A DNA stretch of 64,000 nt, from the NCBI GenBank assembly GCA_942492065.1, contig CALODV010000013.1:310001-374000 (forward strand). The letters are read 5' to 3'. Below the pieces are notes generated by a model that did not search any database, was not told where the DNA came from, and was given only the letters and a program-made list of their open reading frames with translations. The stretch is from G963665815 sp942492065. Its GTDB lineage: Bacteria > Cloacimonadota > Cloacimonadia > Cloacimonadales > JAIOQZ01. The position numbers were made by a program, and so were the translations under genes. Each line of letters begins with the position of its first letter. Within the stretch, counting starts at the first letter, position 1. Below, in pieces: positions 1-9,617 of this stretch.

Positions 1-500
1 ATTTGAGGGTGCTGCACATTGAGGATAGCCATATTAGCTCCACGTCTTGTACCACCCTGTTTTACTGCATCAGTTGCTGCATTAAACACTTTCATGAAAG
101 AAATCGGTCCGCTGGAAACACCATTAGTTGTTTTAACCCTGGCATTGGCCTCTCTCAGTTTACTGAAACTGAAGCCGGTTCCGCCACCGCTTTTATGGAT
201 GAGAGCAGCATTTTTAATAGAAGTGAAAATGCTTTCCATACTGTCTTCCACTGGAAGCACAAAGCAGGCGGAAAGCTGCTGCAGATCGTTTCCTGCATTC
301 ATGAGAGTTGGTGAGTTGGGCAAAAATTTGCCTGAATCAAGAAGTTTGTAGTACATCTCTGCTTTTTCAGCATCATCTCCGGCAACATTTCCGGATACGC
401 GAGTCAAAAGCTTATCCCAGTCCTCAACCGGTTCACCCTGTTTATTCTTTTTAAAATACCTCTTATTCAAAACGACTTTCGCATTATCAGTTAAGTGCAT
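1..500 (-). CDS. nrdJ: Adenosylcobalamin-dependent (class II) ribonucleotide reductase, N-terminal part
   Basis: Only the first ~166 residues are in the window; the gene runs off the left edge. Translated on the minus strand it begins MHLTDNAKVVLNKRYF and shows class II reductase hallmarks: the NSPTLMNAG segment (~60-68), SACFVLPVEDSM with the first redox-active cysteine (~75-86), and KSGGGTGFSFS (~100-110). Class II enzymes reduce ribonucleotides to deoxyribonucleotides using a radical derived from adenosylcobalamin, so they work with or without oxygen. The start at 500 is preceded by an AAAGGG ribosome-binding site. The repeated leader element at 514-641 ends 13 nt upstream of this start. 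No cobalamin riboswitch B12 box was seen in the short upstream gap. Confidence 0.93.
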   Translation of the reverse strand, partial: MHLTDNAKVVLNKRYFKKNKQGEPVEDWDKLLTRVSGNVAGDDAEKAEMYYKLLDSGKFLPNSPTLMNAGNDLQQLSACFVLPVEDSMESIFTSIKNAALIHKSGGGTGFSFSKLREANARVKTTNGVSSGPISFMKVFNAATDAVKQGGTRRGANMAILNVQHPQ

Positions 501-513
501 ACTATATCCCTTT

Positions 514-641
514 GAGACCTTTGCATAATTGGGTTAGTCTGTTCATACTTTCTAAAGAAAGCATACAAGTGGAGTCGATTTCAGAATTCATCGATACTCA
601 TTATCCAAAGCTGCAAGATTTTGCTGTTATGCAAAGCTCTC
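514..641 (-). promoter_or_regulatory. Structured leader element, copy 1 (upstream of nrdJ)
   Basis: This is a 128-bp element read on the minus strand. Its ends are complementary: GAGAGCTTTGCATAA at the 5' side and TTATGCAAAGGTCTC at the 3' side give 14 Watson-Crick pairs out of 15. Inside are the hairpins TCGAT..ATCGA and CTTTC-TTTA-GAAAG. It aligns without gaps to copy 2 (10604-10731, about 18 mismatches by eye), and the similarity continues to the ATG of the downstream gene. It could be a cis-acting RNA, a promoter/operator unit or a MITE-like repeat with 15-bp inverted ends. Confidence 0.7.
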
Positions 642-653
642 CCTTTATATTAA

Positions 654-2099
654 TTATTTTTCTATCCAGTATTCGTACAATTCCTCGGTAGAAAATAATC
701 TACCTGAATTTTTCAGTGAGTACTTTATTATGTCCCAGTAAAGAGATCCCCATCCTGGGAAATCAATCCAGTCGAAAGTACGAAAATGCCAGAGCAGTGA
801 AATATGTCCATTATGATTTTCAACTTTTTTTACAAGATTTGTAACTCTTTTTCTGGCAGCACGTAAGCCAAGGTTCATGGCGATTTTGGAGTATAATGAA
901 ACATCCATGACAATCAGAGGTATTTCCAGCACCTGAAACGGTCGATTTTCCTCCATATTGAACGGATTGAATGGGAACGAAGTCCCTGCTCTGAATCCTA
1001 TGGATTCCCAGAAACCCAGCGTGGAATCAAAGCGAATACCATTTTCTTCCATTATCTTAAAACTGCTCTGGTAATCAAACGCCAGATTATGGAATCGACA
1101 TCCCTGAGGCTCAAATCCCTTACACTTGAGTTCTTCCATATCCCGTCTGAAATCGTTTGCATCAAATGCAGATTCCGGCCTGGCATGAATTCCTATAGAG
1201 CGTTCTTCCATCAACTCGGCTATTTCTCTTACAGTTTCCTCGTCATTCAAATAGCCATATCGTGGTTCATCTTTCCCTTTGTGGGGTAAACCTGACATCA
1301 GGTTTACCGTGGAGTCGTTATAAAGACGTGTTTCATAGTTAAGGATAGACTTATTTCGTTTATTTTCCTGCAAAAACAGTTTTTTATGGAAGAAGTGAAA
1401 CCAGTATTTATACATTGCTGCAGCAGGATTTTTCAGCATTCTCTGCTTGTTATACTGCAAAACGGTCTCTATCTGCTCATCAGTCCAGTATTTCCAGTAA
1501 TCCATATCATGTGACAGAGAGATTCCAAACTTATGAAGGCTCCCCCATGCGTTGATATTAGTCATGGATGGCTTAGTGATTTCTATAGACTTTCTGAGAA
1601 TATTTATGTAGTAATCTACAACCGGAGTCTCAGTCAGATTATTCTTGAATTGAAATGACTTTTTATAATCATATCGATTCTGTCCATCAAGCTTCTCAAA
1701 ATATTCCTGATAGCACGAGAGAAAGTAAAAAGCTGATGCTACAATATCTTTTCTGATAAAAGTTGTCTTAGTTGTGATATGGAATATCTCTCCGGGTAGA
1801 GAGAACAGAAAAGGAATATACTCATTATGGAAGAACTGCATTGAATAACGCAGATGATCTGGGTGCTTCCTTTCTGTAAAAAAGGCAGTAGTCTCATCTG
1901 AATGATAGATCTTCACCGATGCTTCCGTATCGGAATGCCTGCCGTAGTAAAGATCTATCTTAGCAGATGAATATGTATAGTAAATCTTAGGCTGTAAATT
2001 AAGAATCTTGCAGAATGTCCTGATTACGTATTCCGCCTTGGGAATAAATGTCTGGTCTACATTAATCAGAACTCTAAGCAGATTTTCATTTCTGTTCAT
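654..2099 (-). CDS. Polysaccharide deacetylase-like (NodB-fold) protein
   Basis: A 481-residue protein. The C-terminal two thirds resemble the large deacetylase-like proteins of FCB bacteria. The likely metal-binding motif is SHDMDYW (~195), matching the HD of motif 1. A HARPESAFD segment lies near residue 300, RFHNLAFD near 338, and DSTLGFWESIGFRAG (~358) contains the RAG arginine signature of the family. No signal peptide is seen, so a cytoplasmic role in cell-wall or surface-polysaccharide metabolism is likely. The N-terminal ~150 residues match no domain I can name with confidence (a DUF7033-type N-terminus is possible). It lies 20 bp downstream of lon on the same strand and 154 bp upstream of nrdJ. 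Confidence 0.7.
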   Translation of the reverse strand: MNRNENLLRVLINVDQTFIPKAEYVIRTFCKILNLQPKIYYTYSSAKIDLYYGRHSDTEASVKIYHSDETTAFFTERKHPDHLRYSMQFFHNEYIPFLFSLPGEIFHITTKTTFIRKDIVASAFYFLSCYQEYFEKLDGQNRYDYKKSFQFKNNLTETPVVDYYINILRKSIEITKPSMTNINAWGSLHKFGISLSHDMDYWKYWTDEQIETVLQYNKQRMLKNPAAAMYKYWFHFFHKKLFLQENKRNKSILNYETRLYNDSTVNLMSGLPHKGKDEPRYGYLNDEETVREIAELMEERSIGIHARPESAFDANDFRRDMEELKCKGFEPQGCRFHNLAFDYQSSFKIMEENGIRFDSTLGFWESIGFRAGTSFPFNPFNMEENRPFQVLEIPLIVMDVSLYSKIAMNLGLRAARKRVTNLVKKVENHNGHISLLWHFRTFDWIDFPGWGSLYWDIIKYSLKNSGRLFSTEELYEYWIEK

Positions 2100-2118
2100 T
2101 AATACTGTCTGTTATTTT

Positions 2119-4442
2119 CTAGTCAGTTAGTACTGTTTCGAAAACATCCTCTATTGTTTTTGCATATATCGCCGTCATTCCTTCACGGACATCTTCTTTG
2201 ATTTCCTCAAAGGAATCTTTGTTTTCTTCCGGGATAACGACAGTGTTAATTCCTGCTCGTTTTGCCGCAAGTATTTTTTCTCTGATTCCTCCAACAGGCA
2301 GAACTTTACCTCTTAAAGTAATCTCTCCTGTCATAGCGATATTATGGTGAACTTTTTTCCCTGTTAACAATGAAAGCAGACAGGTTGTAAGTGTTACACC
2401 TGCTGAAGGCCGTCTTTCGGGACTGCTCCTGCCGGCAAGTGAATGTGAACATCATTCTTTGTGAAAATTTCAGGATCGATGCCATGCTTTTCTGAGATAC
2501 TCTTTACAAGACTTACAGCAATTCTTGCTGATTCCTTCATGACTTCTCCGAGCAGTCCTGTCAGAATAAGCTGTCCTTTCCCCGGTAGCAGTGTACCTTC
2601 ACAGAATAGAATTTCTCCTCCGAATGAAGTCCAGGCAAGTCCGGTAACAACAGCTACTTCAGGTTTTCTGTTTGCCAGATCATGGGAAATTTTTCTTCTT
2701 CCCAGAAAATCGGAAACATTCTTTGAGGTAACAGTTATTTTCTCATGATTTCCTTCAGCTACTTTTCTGGCAATTTTGCGCATTACCGTTCCGATTCGTC
2801 TCTGAAGAGTTCTTACTCCGGCTTCTCTCACATAATACCTGATGATTTCTTCCAGAGCAGATTTCATAACTCTGACTTCATTACCGGAAAGACCATTATT
2901 TTCCATCTCTCTTGGGACCAGATATTTTCGGGCAATCTGTACTTTTTCCTCTTCAATATAACTTGAAAAGTTTATAATTTCCATTCTGTCTCGCAACGGT
3001 CCCGGAATTGTTCCAAGATCATTTGCTGTAGTGATAAACATTACTTCCGACAGATCAAAAGGCAGATTAAGGTAATTATCTACAAAGTTATTGTTTTGTT
3101 CAGGATCAAGTACTTCCAGCAAAGCTGAGGCAGGATCACCCCTGAAATCTTTACCGATTTTATCAATTTCATCCAGCATAAACAGAGGATTTGCTGTACC
3201 GGCTCTTTTTATCTCATTTATGATTTTCCCCGGCATTGCTCCGATGTATGTTCTTCTGTGTCCGCGGACTTCGGATTCATCATGAATACCACCAAGTGAA
3301 ATTCTGATAAACTTTCTGTTCATTGCACGGGCTATTGAACGTCCGAGAGATGTTTTTCCTACTCCCGGGGGACCAGCAAAACAAAGGATTGGTCCCTTCA
3401 AACTGCTTTTCAGCTTTTTGACAGCAATAAACTCCAGAATTCTCTGTTTTGCTTTATCCAGTCCGTAGTGGTCTTTAGTAAGTATCTGATCTATTTTCTT
3501 CAGATCAAGTCTATCTTCACTGTATTTACTCCATGGAAGGTTCACAATCCATTCCAGATAGTTTCTTATCACACTGTATTCACTTGATGAAGGAGACATT
3601 ACTGAGAGTCTTTCAAGCTCTTCTTTTGCTGTTTCTTCAACTTGCTCAGGGAGTTTGGCTTTTTTAATCAACGCAGCCCATTTCATTATTTCCTGATTAA
3701 CTTCATCAGATTCACCAAGCTCTTTTTTGATCGCATCAAGCTGTTCTCTAAGATAGTATTTTCGTTGATCCTCGTCCATTTCAAGCTGGATATTAGATCG
3801 AATTCTATTCTCTATCTTCATTTGCTTGATCATCTCTGATAGGTATTGATTCAAGAGTTCAAATCTTTTCTGTAAATCAAGCGTGGACAGAATAATTTGC
3901 TTCTTCTCCACACTGATGTTAACATTCCCCGCAATAATGTCAGCAACCCTGCTTGGCTGCTTTACACTGCGCAGCCCCATTATGAGTTCTTTGGAAAGAT
4001 CATTGCTTTCTTCAACAATATTTTCCAGAAGTTCAATGGCTACTTTCTTGAGTGCATCAATTTTCGGAGAATTATCAGAGGTCTCAGAAATAGTTTCTGC
4101 CTCGACCATCAGATAAGGTTCTTCCTGAATTACTTTCTCTACTTTCAGACGGGAAATACCCTGCAGCAGAAGGCTTATCGTACCGTCATTATTCCTGAGC
4201 ATTCTTAAAATGGAAACTGCAGTCCCATATTCATATATATCTTTAGAATTTTCTGTTTCATTATCATTATCTTTAGCCAGGAAAAAACCCAGAAGTTTTT
4301 CACTGTTCAATGCGAAATCAATTACTTTTTTCAGGTTACTGTCGGAGACCACCAAGGGCATCATCAGGTAGGGATACATTACAATATTGTTAACCTGAAT
4401 TACTGCAAGCTGTCTTGGAATTCTCTTTGTTGGTTCGCTCAT
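2119..4442 (-). pseudogene. lon: ATP-dependent protease Lon, frameshifted at the active-site serine
   Basis: The gene shows the N-terminal LON substrate domain, a Walker A GPPGVGKTSLG, Walker B FMLDEIDK, and the Lon protease domain. The reading frame breaks inside the PKDG-PSAG active-site motif. The sequence reads GACGGCCTTCAGCAGGT where GACGGCCCTTCAGCAGGT would restore PKDGPSAGV, so one C is missing at about 2407-2411, just before the serine codon at 2404-2406. Frame 1 then stops after PKDGLQQV. The remaining frame encodes the expected TGKKVHHNIAMTGEITLRG and the catalytic lysine region GGIREKILAAKRAGI. The start is placed at 4442 (MSEPTKR) because GGAGAGAAGATT precedes it. With the missing base restored the product is ~775 aa, normal for Lon. 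The gene may be a true pseudogene or reflect a base error. Confidence 0.88.
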
Positions 4443-4471
4443 AATCTTCTCTCCAGTGTTTTCTAAAAGTC

Positions 4472-4629
4472 GAGTTCTCTGCATAATTGGGATGTTGACT
4501 AGATTTTTTTCGATTTCATCAAATTCTGCCTTAAACAAGCTTATCTCAAAGCTTTTTTTAAGAATTCAAAAATCTCATCGATACTATTTTATCCCAGGCT
4601 GCTTGATTTTGCTGATATGCAAAGCTCTC
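4472..4629 (-). promoter_or_regulatory. Structured leader element, copy 3 (upstream of lon)
   Basis: A diverged 158-bp copy of the leader element, read on the minus strand. The 5' arm GAGAGCTTTGCATAT pairs with the 3' arm TTATGCAGAGAACTC (about 11 Watson-Crick pairs plus one G-U). The conserved blocks CAGCAAAATC, GTATCGATGA and GAATTC are present. The second internal hairpin is replaced by AAGCTTT..AAGCTT. It ends 29 nt before the chosen lon start, compared with 13 nt in copies 1 and 2. Orientation relative to the gene is the same as in the other copies. Confidence 0.6.
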
Positions 4630-4801
4630 AAGTCTTACTTTTACAAACAATTTAAAACAAAAGTATTGTAAGGCAAATCAAATTTACAATACTCAATTTA
4701 TGTTAAACAAAAATTTCTTCACTATTTGGATAATTTACTTATCGGCTCACTCTATATCAATCAAACCCTTTAGAGCATGGTTGATAATATAAACAACCAT
4801 T
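4630..4801. other. AT-rich intergenic region
   Basis: There is no gene or clear terminator between the lon leader and the end of the permease gene. It presumably holds the lon promoter, but no convincing -35/-10 pair was identified. Confidence 0.3.
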
Positions 4802-6019
4802 TTACTGGCATCTTATTACATCTATCGGATTTTTTGCAAGTGCTTTTCTGGCAGGATACCAACTCGCCAGAACTGAAATCAGCAATACTACAACTGAAAC
4901 AATCAGATAATCGTTAACATTAATCAACACAGGAAGGCTTCTTATAGGAAATCCCTGTATTGATACGCGGATCAAATCGTATTTAATCTGAATAAAACTG
5001 AATATAAGTGATAATGCTACTCCCAGCATCAGCCCACTTATGGCAATAACTGCCCCACTCACAATAAACAGATTGCTAACTGTTTTATCGGAAAAACCCA
5101 TAGCTTTTAGAATACCTATTTCGTTGCTCTTCTCAGCAATCATTTTGATAAAGTTACTACTAATGTTAAATGCCACAATAACAAACATGATTGATATGAC
5201 GAAAAACATTAGAAACTTCTCTATTTTTATTGCTTTGTATAAATTTGAATCAAACTCAGTCCAGTTTTCCACCGAGTACCCGTCCCCAAGCTTTTTTCTG
5301 ATAGCATCCGCCTGTTTATACGATTTCAACGGATTGTTAGTTGATACAGCAATATAATCACATTTATCCTTATGCGATTTCAAGTACTGTGCATCAGGTA
5401 GTGAGATATATGCAATAACTTTGTTATAGTCAGGCATTCCGGTATCTATCAATGAAATAACCTTGAGCTTCTTCTGGGCAGGCATCAAACCGAATGGTGT
5501 AGGAATCCCAAAGTCCGGTGATGTAACTACAATGTATTCACCCACCGTAACATTAAGATTCATTGATAAATCAATGCCGATGACAACTCCGCCATCCATA
5601 AAAGCAGATTCATCTAATTCTCCGACAACATTCTGCTCCTGCAAATCCACAACCTGTTTATGTAACTCCAAATCAACTCCATAGCATAAAGCCGGAGCAA
5701 GTTTTCCATCTGACGACATCATACACTCCAGCCTGCTAACAGGTGATGCATGGGTTTTATCTGTATTAAACTTTTCGGCAAGCTCTGTATAATTGCTGAT
5801 TGGGGAATAATCCTGATTGTGAATCCATATTTCTGATTTTGTTTTCACAATATGCTCAATCATATAATTCTGCATTCCATTAAGGATTGAAACAATAATA
5901 ATTGTAGCTACTACACCAATCACTATCCCTGCCATAGCCAGAAGATGATGGGTAGAGAACATCATTTTGTTTCTTTTTCGCAAATACTTCATTGCCAGAA
6001 AATATGTCATTTTATTCAT
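4802..6019 (-). CDS. LolC/LolE-type ABC transporter permease (FtsX family)
   Basis: A 405-residue permease with the LolC/E architecture. The N-terminus is cytoplasmic (MNKMTYFLAMKYLRKRN), followed by TM1 (GIVIGVVATIIIVSILNGM, ~32-50) and a large periplasmic MacB-PCD-like domain (~60-260). Three C-terminal TM segments lie around 265-290, 315-345 and 370-390. The ending YPARKALAKNPIDVIR is characteristic of the family. Such permeases extract lipoproteins from the inner membrane with the ATPase LolD, but no LolD gene lies nearby. It is on the same strand as, and 60 bp downstream of, the AEC transporter gene, and may be the last gene of the purA operon. Confidence 0.82.
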   Translation of the reverse strand: MNKMTYFLAMKYLRKRNKMMFSTHHLLAMAGIVIGVVATIIIVSILNGMQNYMIEHIVKTKSEIWIHNQDYSPISNYTELAEKFNTDKTHASPVSRLECMMSSDGKLAPALCYGVDLELHKQVVDLQEQNVVGELDESAFMDGGVVIGIDLSMNLNVTVGEYIVVTSPDFGIPTPFGLMPAQKKLKVISLIDTGMPDYNKVIAYISLPDAQYLKSHKDKCDYIAVSTNNPLKSYKQADAIRKKLGDGYSVENWTEFDSNLYKAIKIEKFLMFFVISIMFVIVAFNISSNFIKMIAEKSNEIGILKAMGFSDKTVSNLFIVSGAVIAISGLMLGVALSLIFSFIQIKYDLIRVSIQGFPIRSLPVLINVNDYLIVSVVVLLISVLASWYPARKALAKNPIDVIRCQ

Positions 6020-6079
6020 TTATAATCCGATGATATTAATATACTTATAAGGCAGCCAATGCTTTTTTTGAATGTCATT

Positions 6080-6991
6080 TCAGGAAACAAATCCTGCCAG
6101 AACCTTTATAAAGGGATACAGCACAATACAAACCAGCATTGATATTGATACTGTGTTAACAGCTAATTTAGTGTCAAGCTTTTCAAGATCAGAAAATACT
6201 ATTGAGTTATATCCTGAAGGAGTAGCTCCGATTAATAATGCCAACTGGGTTCCTGTCTGACTGAAGCCAAATAACTTAGCAAGCAACAGTGCAATAGAAA
6301 ATCCTACAACAATTTTAATAAATATTGCTGCAAACATTATATTTAATTTATAGATTTTGAAGTCGAATTTAGCTCCAAGAATAATGAAGGTTAGTGGTAT
6401 TGTCATTTTACCAAGTATATCAACAGTATTCTCAATCTGCTGTGGAAGCGTAATTCCTGTTTTGTTGAGAAGCAGAGCAGTCAGTAACGCCCACAAAGGA
6501 GGAATTGTCAGTATTCTAAACACCATATTAAAATGTAAAGGCTTACCTGTACCATAATAAACTGCAATGATATAGATTAACGTAAAAACAACAACTGCAT
6601 TACCAAGATCAAACAGTATCAGAGTTATAATCTGTTCATTACCCATATCCAGAAGAACAAGAGGCAGCAGAAAACCTGTATTCATAATTGTAGTACTGAG
6701 GATAAACGTTCCTTTGGTTTTTCGCTCCAACTTCACCAGCTTGACTATAAGAAATGAAACCGCTAGCATAATGACCAGATGAGTCATTGAAAAAAGAGGA
6801 TATGTAAAATTCTGTGGAGTAAAGCTGTACTTTTTATAATTAGAGAGTATCAATGCAGGAATAACAAAGTAAAACAGAAATCTCAGAAATTTAGTAGAAA
6901 CGTTTTCATCAATTATATTGATTTTACGAGAAAAAACTCCGATACAAAACAAAATCAGTATCGGAGTTATAGTTATAAAGGTTTGTATCAT
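6080..6991 (-). CDS. AEC (auxin efflux carrier) family transporter
   Basis: A 303-residue, very hydrophobic protein with about ten predicted membrane segments. The overall pattern (MIQTFITITPILILFCIGVF at the start and a GATPSGYNSIVFS segment near residue 265) fits bacterial AEC-family permeases, which export or take up organic acids and other small anions. The substrate cannot be told from sequence. Its ATG overlaps the stop of the preceding outer-membrane protein gene by 4 nt (ATGA), which implies translational coupling. Confidence 0.8.
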   Translation of the reverse strand: MIQTFITITPILILFCIGVFSRKINIIDENVSTKFLRFLFYFVIPALILSNYKKYSFTPQNFTYPLFSMTHLVIMLAVSFLIVKLVKLERKTKGTFILSTTIMNTGFLLPLVLLDMGNEQIITLILFDLGNAVVVFTLIYIIAVYYGTGKPLHFNMVFRILTIPPLWALLTALLLNKTGITLPQQIENTVDILGKMTIPLTFIILGAKFDFKIYKLNIMFAAIFIKIVVGFSIALLLAKLFGFSQTGTQLALLIGATPSGYNSIVFSDLEKLDTKLAVNTVSISMLVCIVLYPFIKVLAGFVS

Positions 6992-8253
6992 TTCTTAAGA
7001 TATTTTTTAATGTGGTCGTATCTGACAAGTGCAGATATTGATATTTGAGTTGCTCCCGTATCACCTATATCTGCAGAGAAAGCACCATTCAGGTCGAAAG
7101 CTTTACCTTCATATGTTAAACCACCGGTAATAAATGTTGCATTATTGGAGATGATAGACCCGTAATTGTAATCATTTAACCAGTCAACAGAATGATATTC
7201 CGGCATATCGCTCATTGGCAGGTTATAATTCCCTGAAAATACTTCTGGCATATTTATGAAACCTACCCTGAAAGTAGTTTTATTATTCTTCTTCTCAAGT
7301 CCGACTTTTATAATCATTCTGTCATCAAATCCAGGATTTAAATCACTTGTTTTCTCAAAATTAATTTCTCCGAGTAATGTTGCTTTGGAAGTCTCTAAAG
7401 CTATACCACCTGCGATAACCGGTGGAATACTTACAGTGTATTTTTCACCAAATCCCATGTCAAAATCCTGTTCGGTACCTGTTTTGAATGTAGCACCAAG
7501 AGTGAGGATATCTTTTTTGTAAAGAAATCCCGGCATTAAGGAAAGGTAAGCAACATTCTCATCATATTGTCCGTAATTAAAGTGTTTTCTTTCAGAGGCA
7601 ATATCAATAATGTTCATAGTTGTGTTAAGACCTACTGTTAAACCATCAACAGGTAGTTCATAATTAGCTGAAACAGTGAGATCAAACTGACGAAGTGAAG
7701 TATCAAAACTGTATACTTCTCCTGCCTGAGAAACATGAGCATAGTTACTTAAATCGAGTGACTGCGGAATCGAAAAACTGAAACCGAGATTAGCTGATGA
7801 TCCAAGTTTTTTCCCGTAGCTGATAATACCTGAAGGATATGCTGAACCTATCTTAGAGTTTCTGTTTTCTATAGTTAATTCAGATCTCTGATAAAAATCA
7901 TCCCCAATAAAACCTTCGGAATAATTGTAGAAATCAGAATAATCTTCAACTTCCGGTTTGAAGCTGACCTCTACATAAGTATCATTTCCGTCCACCCTGA
8001 AACCTGCAGGATTCAGAAGAGCGTTTTCTATTCCTTCACATACAGGAACACCAATATGTCCTCTTCCCATAGCTTTAGTATTCAGTCTGTTACGAGAAAA
8101 ACTGTCAAACATTGGCTGCATGAACTCAGGAGATTTAAACCAAAGGAAATCATCATTGTAGTAAACATTATTAGCCTCATCATAATAATAGTCAGCAGCT
8201 AATGTAGAAATCAATAATGTCATTAAGAGTGCAGAAAAAAGAAATCGTCGCAT
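6988..8253 (-). CDS. Outer-membrane beta-barrel protein, PorV/FadL-like
   Basis: A 421-residue secreted protein. It has a signal peptide (MRRFLFSALLMTLLISTLAA), a segment AMGRGHIGVPVCEGIENALLNPAGF (~62-86, the Asn-Pro-Ala-Gly signature of PorV/OmpP1 barrels) and alternating amphipathic strands to the C-terminus. It probably sits in the outer membrane, as a channel or a secretion-associated shuttle. The start overlaps the purA stop (TAATG) and has a GAGGAGG ribosome-binding site. An operon linking adenylosuccinate synthase to an outer-membrane protein and an AEC permease is unusual, and the functional link is unclear. Confidence 0.7.
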   Translation of the reverse strand: MRRFLFSALLMTLLISTLAADYYYDEANNVYYNDDFLWFKSPEFMQPMFDSFSRNRLNTKAMGRGHIGVPVCEGIENALLNPAGFRVDGNDTYVEVSFKPEVEDYSDFYNYSEGFIGDDFYQRSELTIENRNSKIGSAYPSGIISYGKKLGSSANLGFSFSIPQSLDLSNYAHVSQAGEVYSFDTSLRQFDLTVSANYELPVDGLTVGLNTTMNIIDIASERKHFNYGQYDENVAYLSLMPGFLYKKDILTLGATFKTGTEQDFDMGFGEKYTVSIPPVIAGGIALETSKATLLGEINFEKTSDLNPGFDDRMIIKVGLEKKNNKTTFRVGFINMPEVFSGNYNLPMSDMPEYHSVDWLNDYNYGSIISNNATFITGGLTYEGKAFDLNGAFSADIGDTGATQISISALVRYDHIKKYLKK

Positions 8254-9512
8254 TAAGCCTCCTCTCTTACAATAGTTTGTTTTCTGTCCGGACCTACAGA
8301 CACAATGCTCACAGGGGTTCTTAAAAGCTCCTCGATCCTGCTGATATAATTTTTTGCATTCTGCGGCAAGTCATTAAATTCTGAAACCTGACAAGTCGAA
8401 GTCTTCCACCCTGGCAGCTCTTCGTATACCGGTTCAATATCAAGATATTCAATATTACTATCAGGCATTTTGTCAGTAAGTTCTCCGTTAATTTTATAGT
8501 GAGTACATATTTTAATCGTGTCAAAATCATCCAGCACATCAAGCAGAGTCAAAGCAATATCGGTGATACCGTTGATCATTGCAGTGTATCTGGCAGCAAC
8601 AGCATCAAACCATCCGCATCTTCTTGGACGTCCGGTTGTAGAACCAAATTCATTACCGGCTTTTCTTATTTCCTCTCCGGTCTTGTCATTAAGTTCAGTT
8701 ACAAAAGGACCGTTACCAACACGGGTAAAATAGCTTTTGTAAACACCAACGATTCGATTCAATTTTAATGAAGGGAAACCGGTTCCGGTAGCAATAGCAC
8801 CACTTATTGTATTAGAAGATGTCACAAATGGGTATGTGCCGAAGTTAACATCAAGCAGCGCTCCCTGTGCACCTTCAAATAAAAGTGTTTTACCTTCCTC
8901 GTCCATCTCATTAAGTAAATAAGGAATTGAGTCTGCATATTGTTTAATCTTTTGTCCTACAGCAAACAATTCTTTAACTTGTGCTTCAAAATCATCAAAT
9001 GGGAAACCATGTGTATGATAGAAGTTTTCCAGTCTTTCTCTGAGAACTTTTTCATCAAGGATATGAGAAACACGCAAAGCTACTCTTGAAACGCTGTCAG
9101 CGTACGCCGGACCAATACCGCGCTTAGTGGTTCCGATTTTTGTGAGCTCCGGAGTATCTTCTCTTTTGTTATCCAGGATCACATGATGAGGAAGAACAAG
9201 TGTAGTTCTAGGATCTATTTTGAATCTGCCTTCAAAAGAAATGCCTTGTTTTTCAAGAGCTTCCATCTCTTCCAGAAGCTGGTACGGATTGACAACAACG
9301 CCTGCACCAAGTACACAGATTTTGTCTTTATATAAGATTCCTGCCGGAACTAAATGAAATACATATTTATTATTTTCAAGATGAATTGTGTGACCAGCGT
9401 TGTTTCCACCCTGGAAACGGATTACCGCATCTGCTTTTTCTGCCAGGAAGTCAGTAATTTTAGCTTTTCCTTCGTCTCCATACAAACAACCCAGAACTGC
9501 GAGTGAACTCAT
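8253..9512 (-). CDS. purA: Adenylosuccinate synthetase
   Basis: A 419-residue enzyme of the usual family length. It makes adenylosuccinate from IMP, aspartate and GTP, the first committed step of AMP synthesis. The P-loop-like GCLYGDEGKAKITDFL (~8-23) contains the catalytic aspartate, and the GGNNAGHTI motif holds the IMP-binding and catalytic histidine. TTKRGIGPAYADSVSR (~128), TGTGFP and the GRPRRCGWFDAVA segment (~295) are all conserved. The family normally has GKGK where this protein has GKAK. A good sigma-70-type promoter lies upstream (9552-9579), and the ATG follows AAGGAGATAT. Confidence 0.97.
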   Translation of the reverse strand: MSSLAVLGCLYGDEGKAKITDFLAEKADAVIRFQGGNNAGHTIHLENNKYVFHLVPAGILYKDKICVLGAGVVVNPYQLLEEMEALEKQGISFEGRFKIDPRTTLVLPHHVILDNKREDTPELTKIGTTKRGIGPAYADSVSRVALRVSHILDEKVLRERLENFYHTHGFPFDDFEAQVKELFAVGQKIKQYADSIPYLLNEMDEEGKTLLFEGAQGALLDVNFGTYPFVTSSNTISGAIATGTGFPSLKLNRIVGVYKSYFTRVGNGPFVTELNDKTGEEIRKAGNEFGSTTGRPRRCGWFDAVAARYTAMINGITDIALTLLDVLDDFDTIKICTHYKINGELTDKMPDSNIEYLDIEPVYEELPGWKTSTCQVSEFNDLPQNAKNYISRIEELLRTPVSIVSVGPDRKQTIVREEA

Positions 9513-9551
9513 TATATCTCCTTATTCAATAAGAACTTTATTACGGGGCTG

Positions 9552-9579
9552 TTTATAGAGTACATAAAAAAATTGTCAA
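9552..9579 (-). promoter_or_regulatory. Sigma-70-type promoter of the purA operon
   Basis: On the minus strand, a perfect TTGACA -35 (9574-9579) is followed by a 16-bp spacer and TATAAA (9552-9557). It points at purA, about 40 nt upstream of its start. Confidence 0.7.
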
Positions 9580-9617
9580 GAAAGCAAAACTGTAATTTAT
9601 TGCTTTGGAGGTGAAAA

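Noticed and set aside
3..351. Plus-strand open frames at the left edge
   Set aside because: They are antisense to nrdJ, which has clear family motifs on the other strand.
501..513. Cobalamin riboswitch for nrdJ
   Set aside because: The B12 box is missing, and the leader is shared with lon and the PNGase F-like gene, which have no link to B12.
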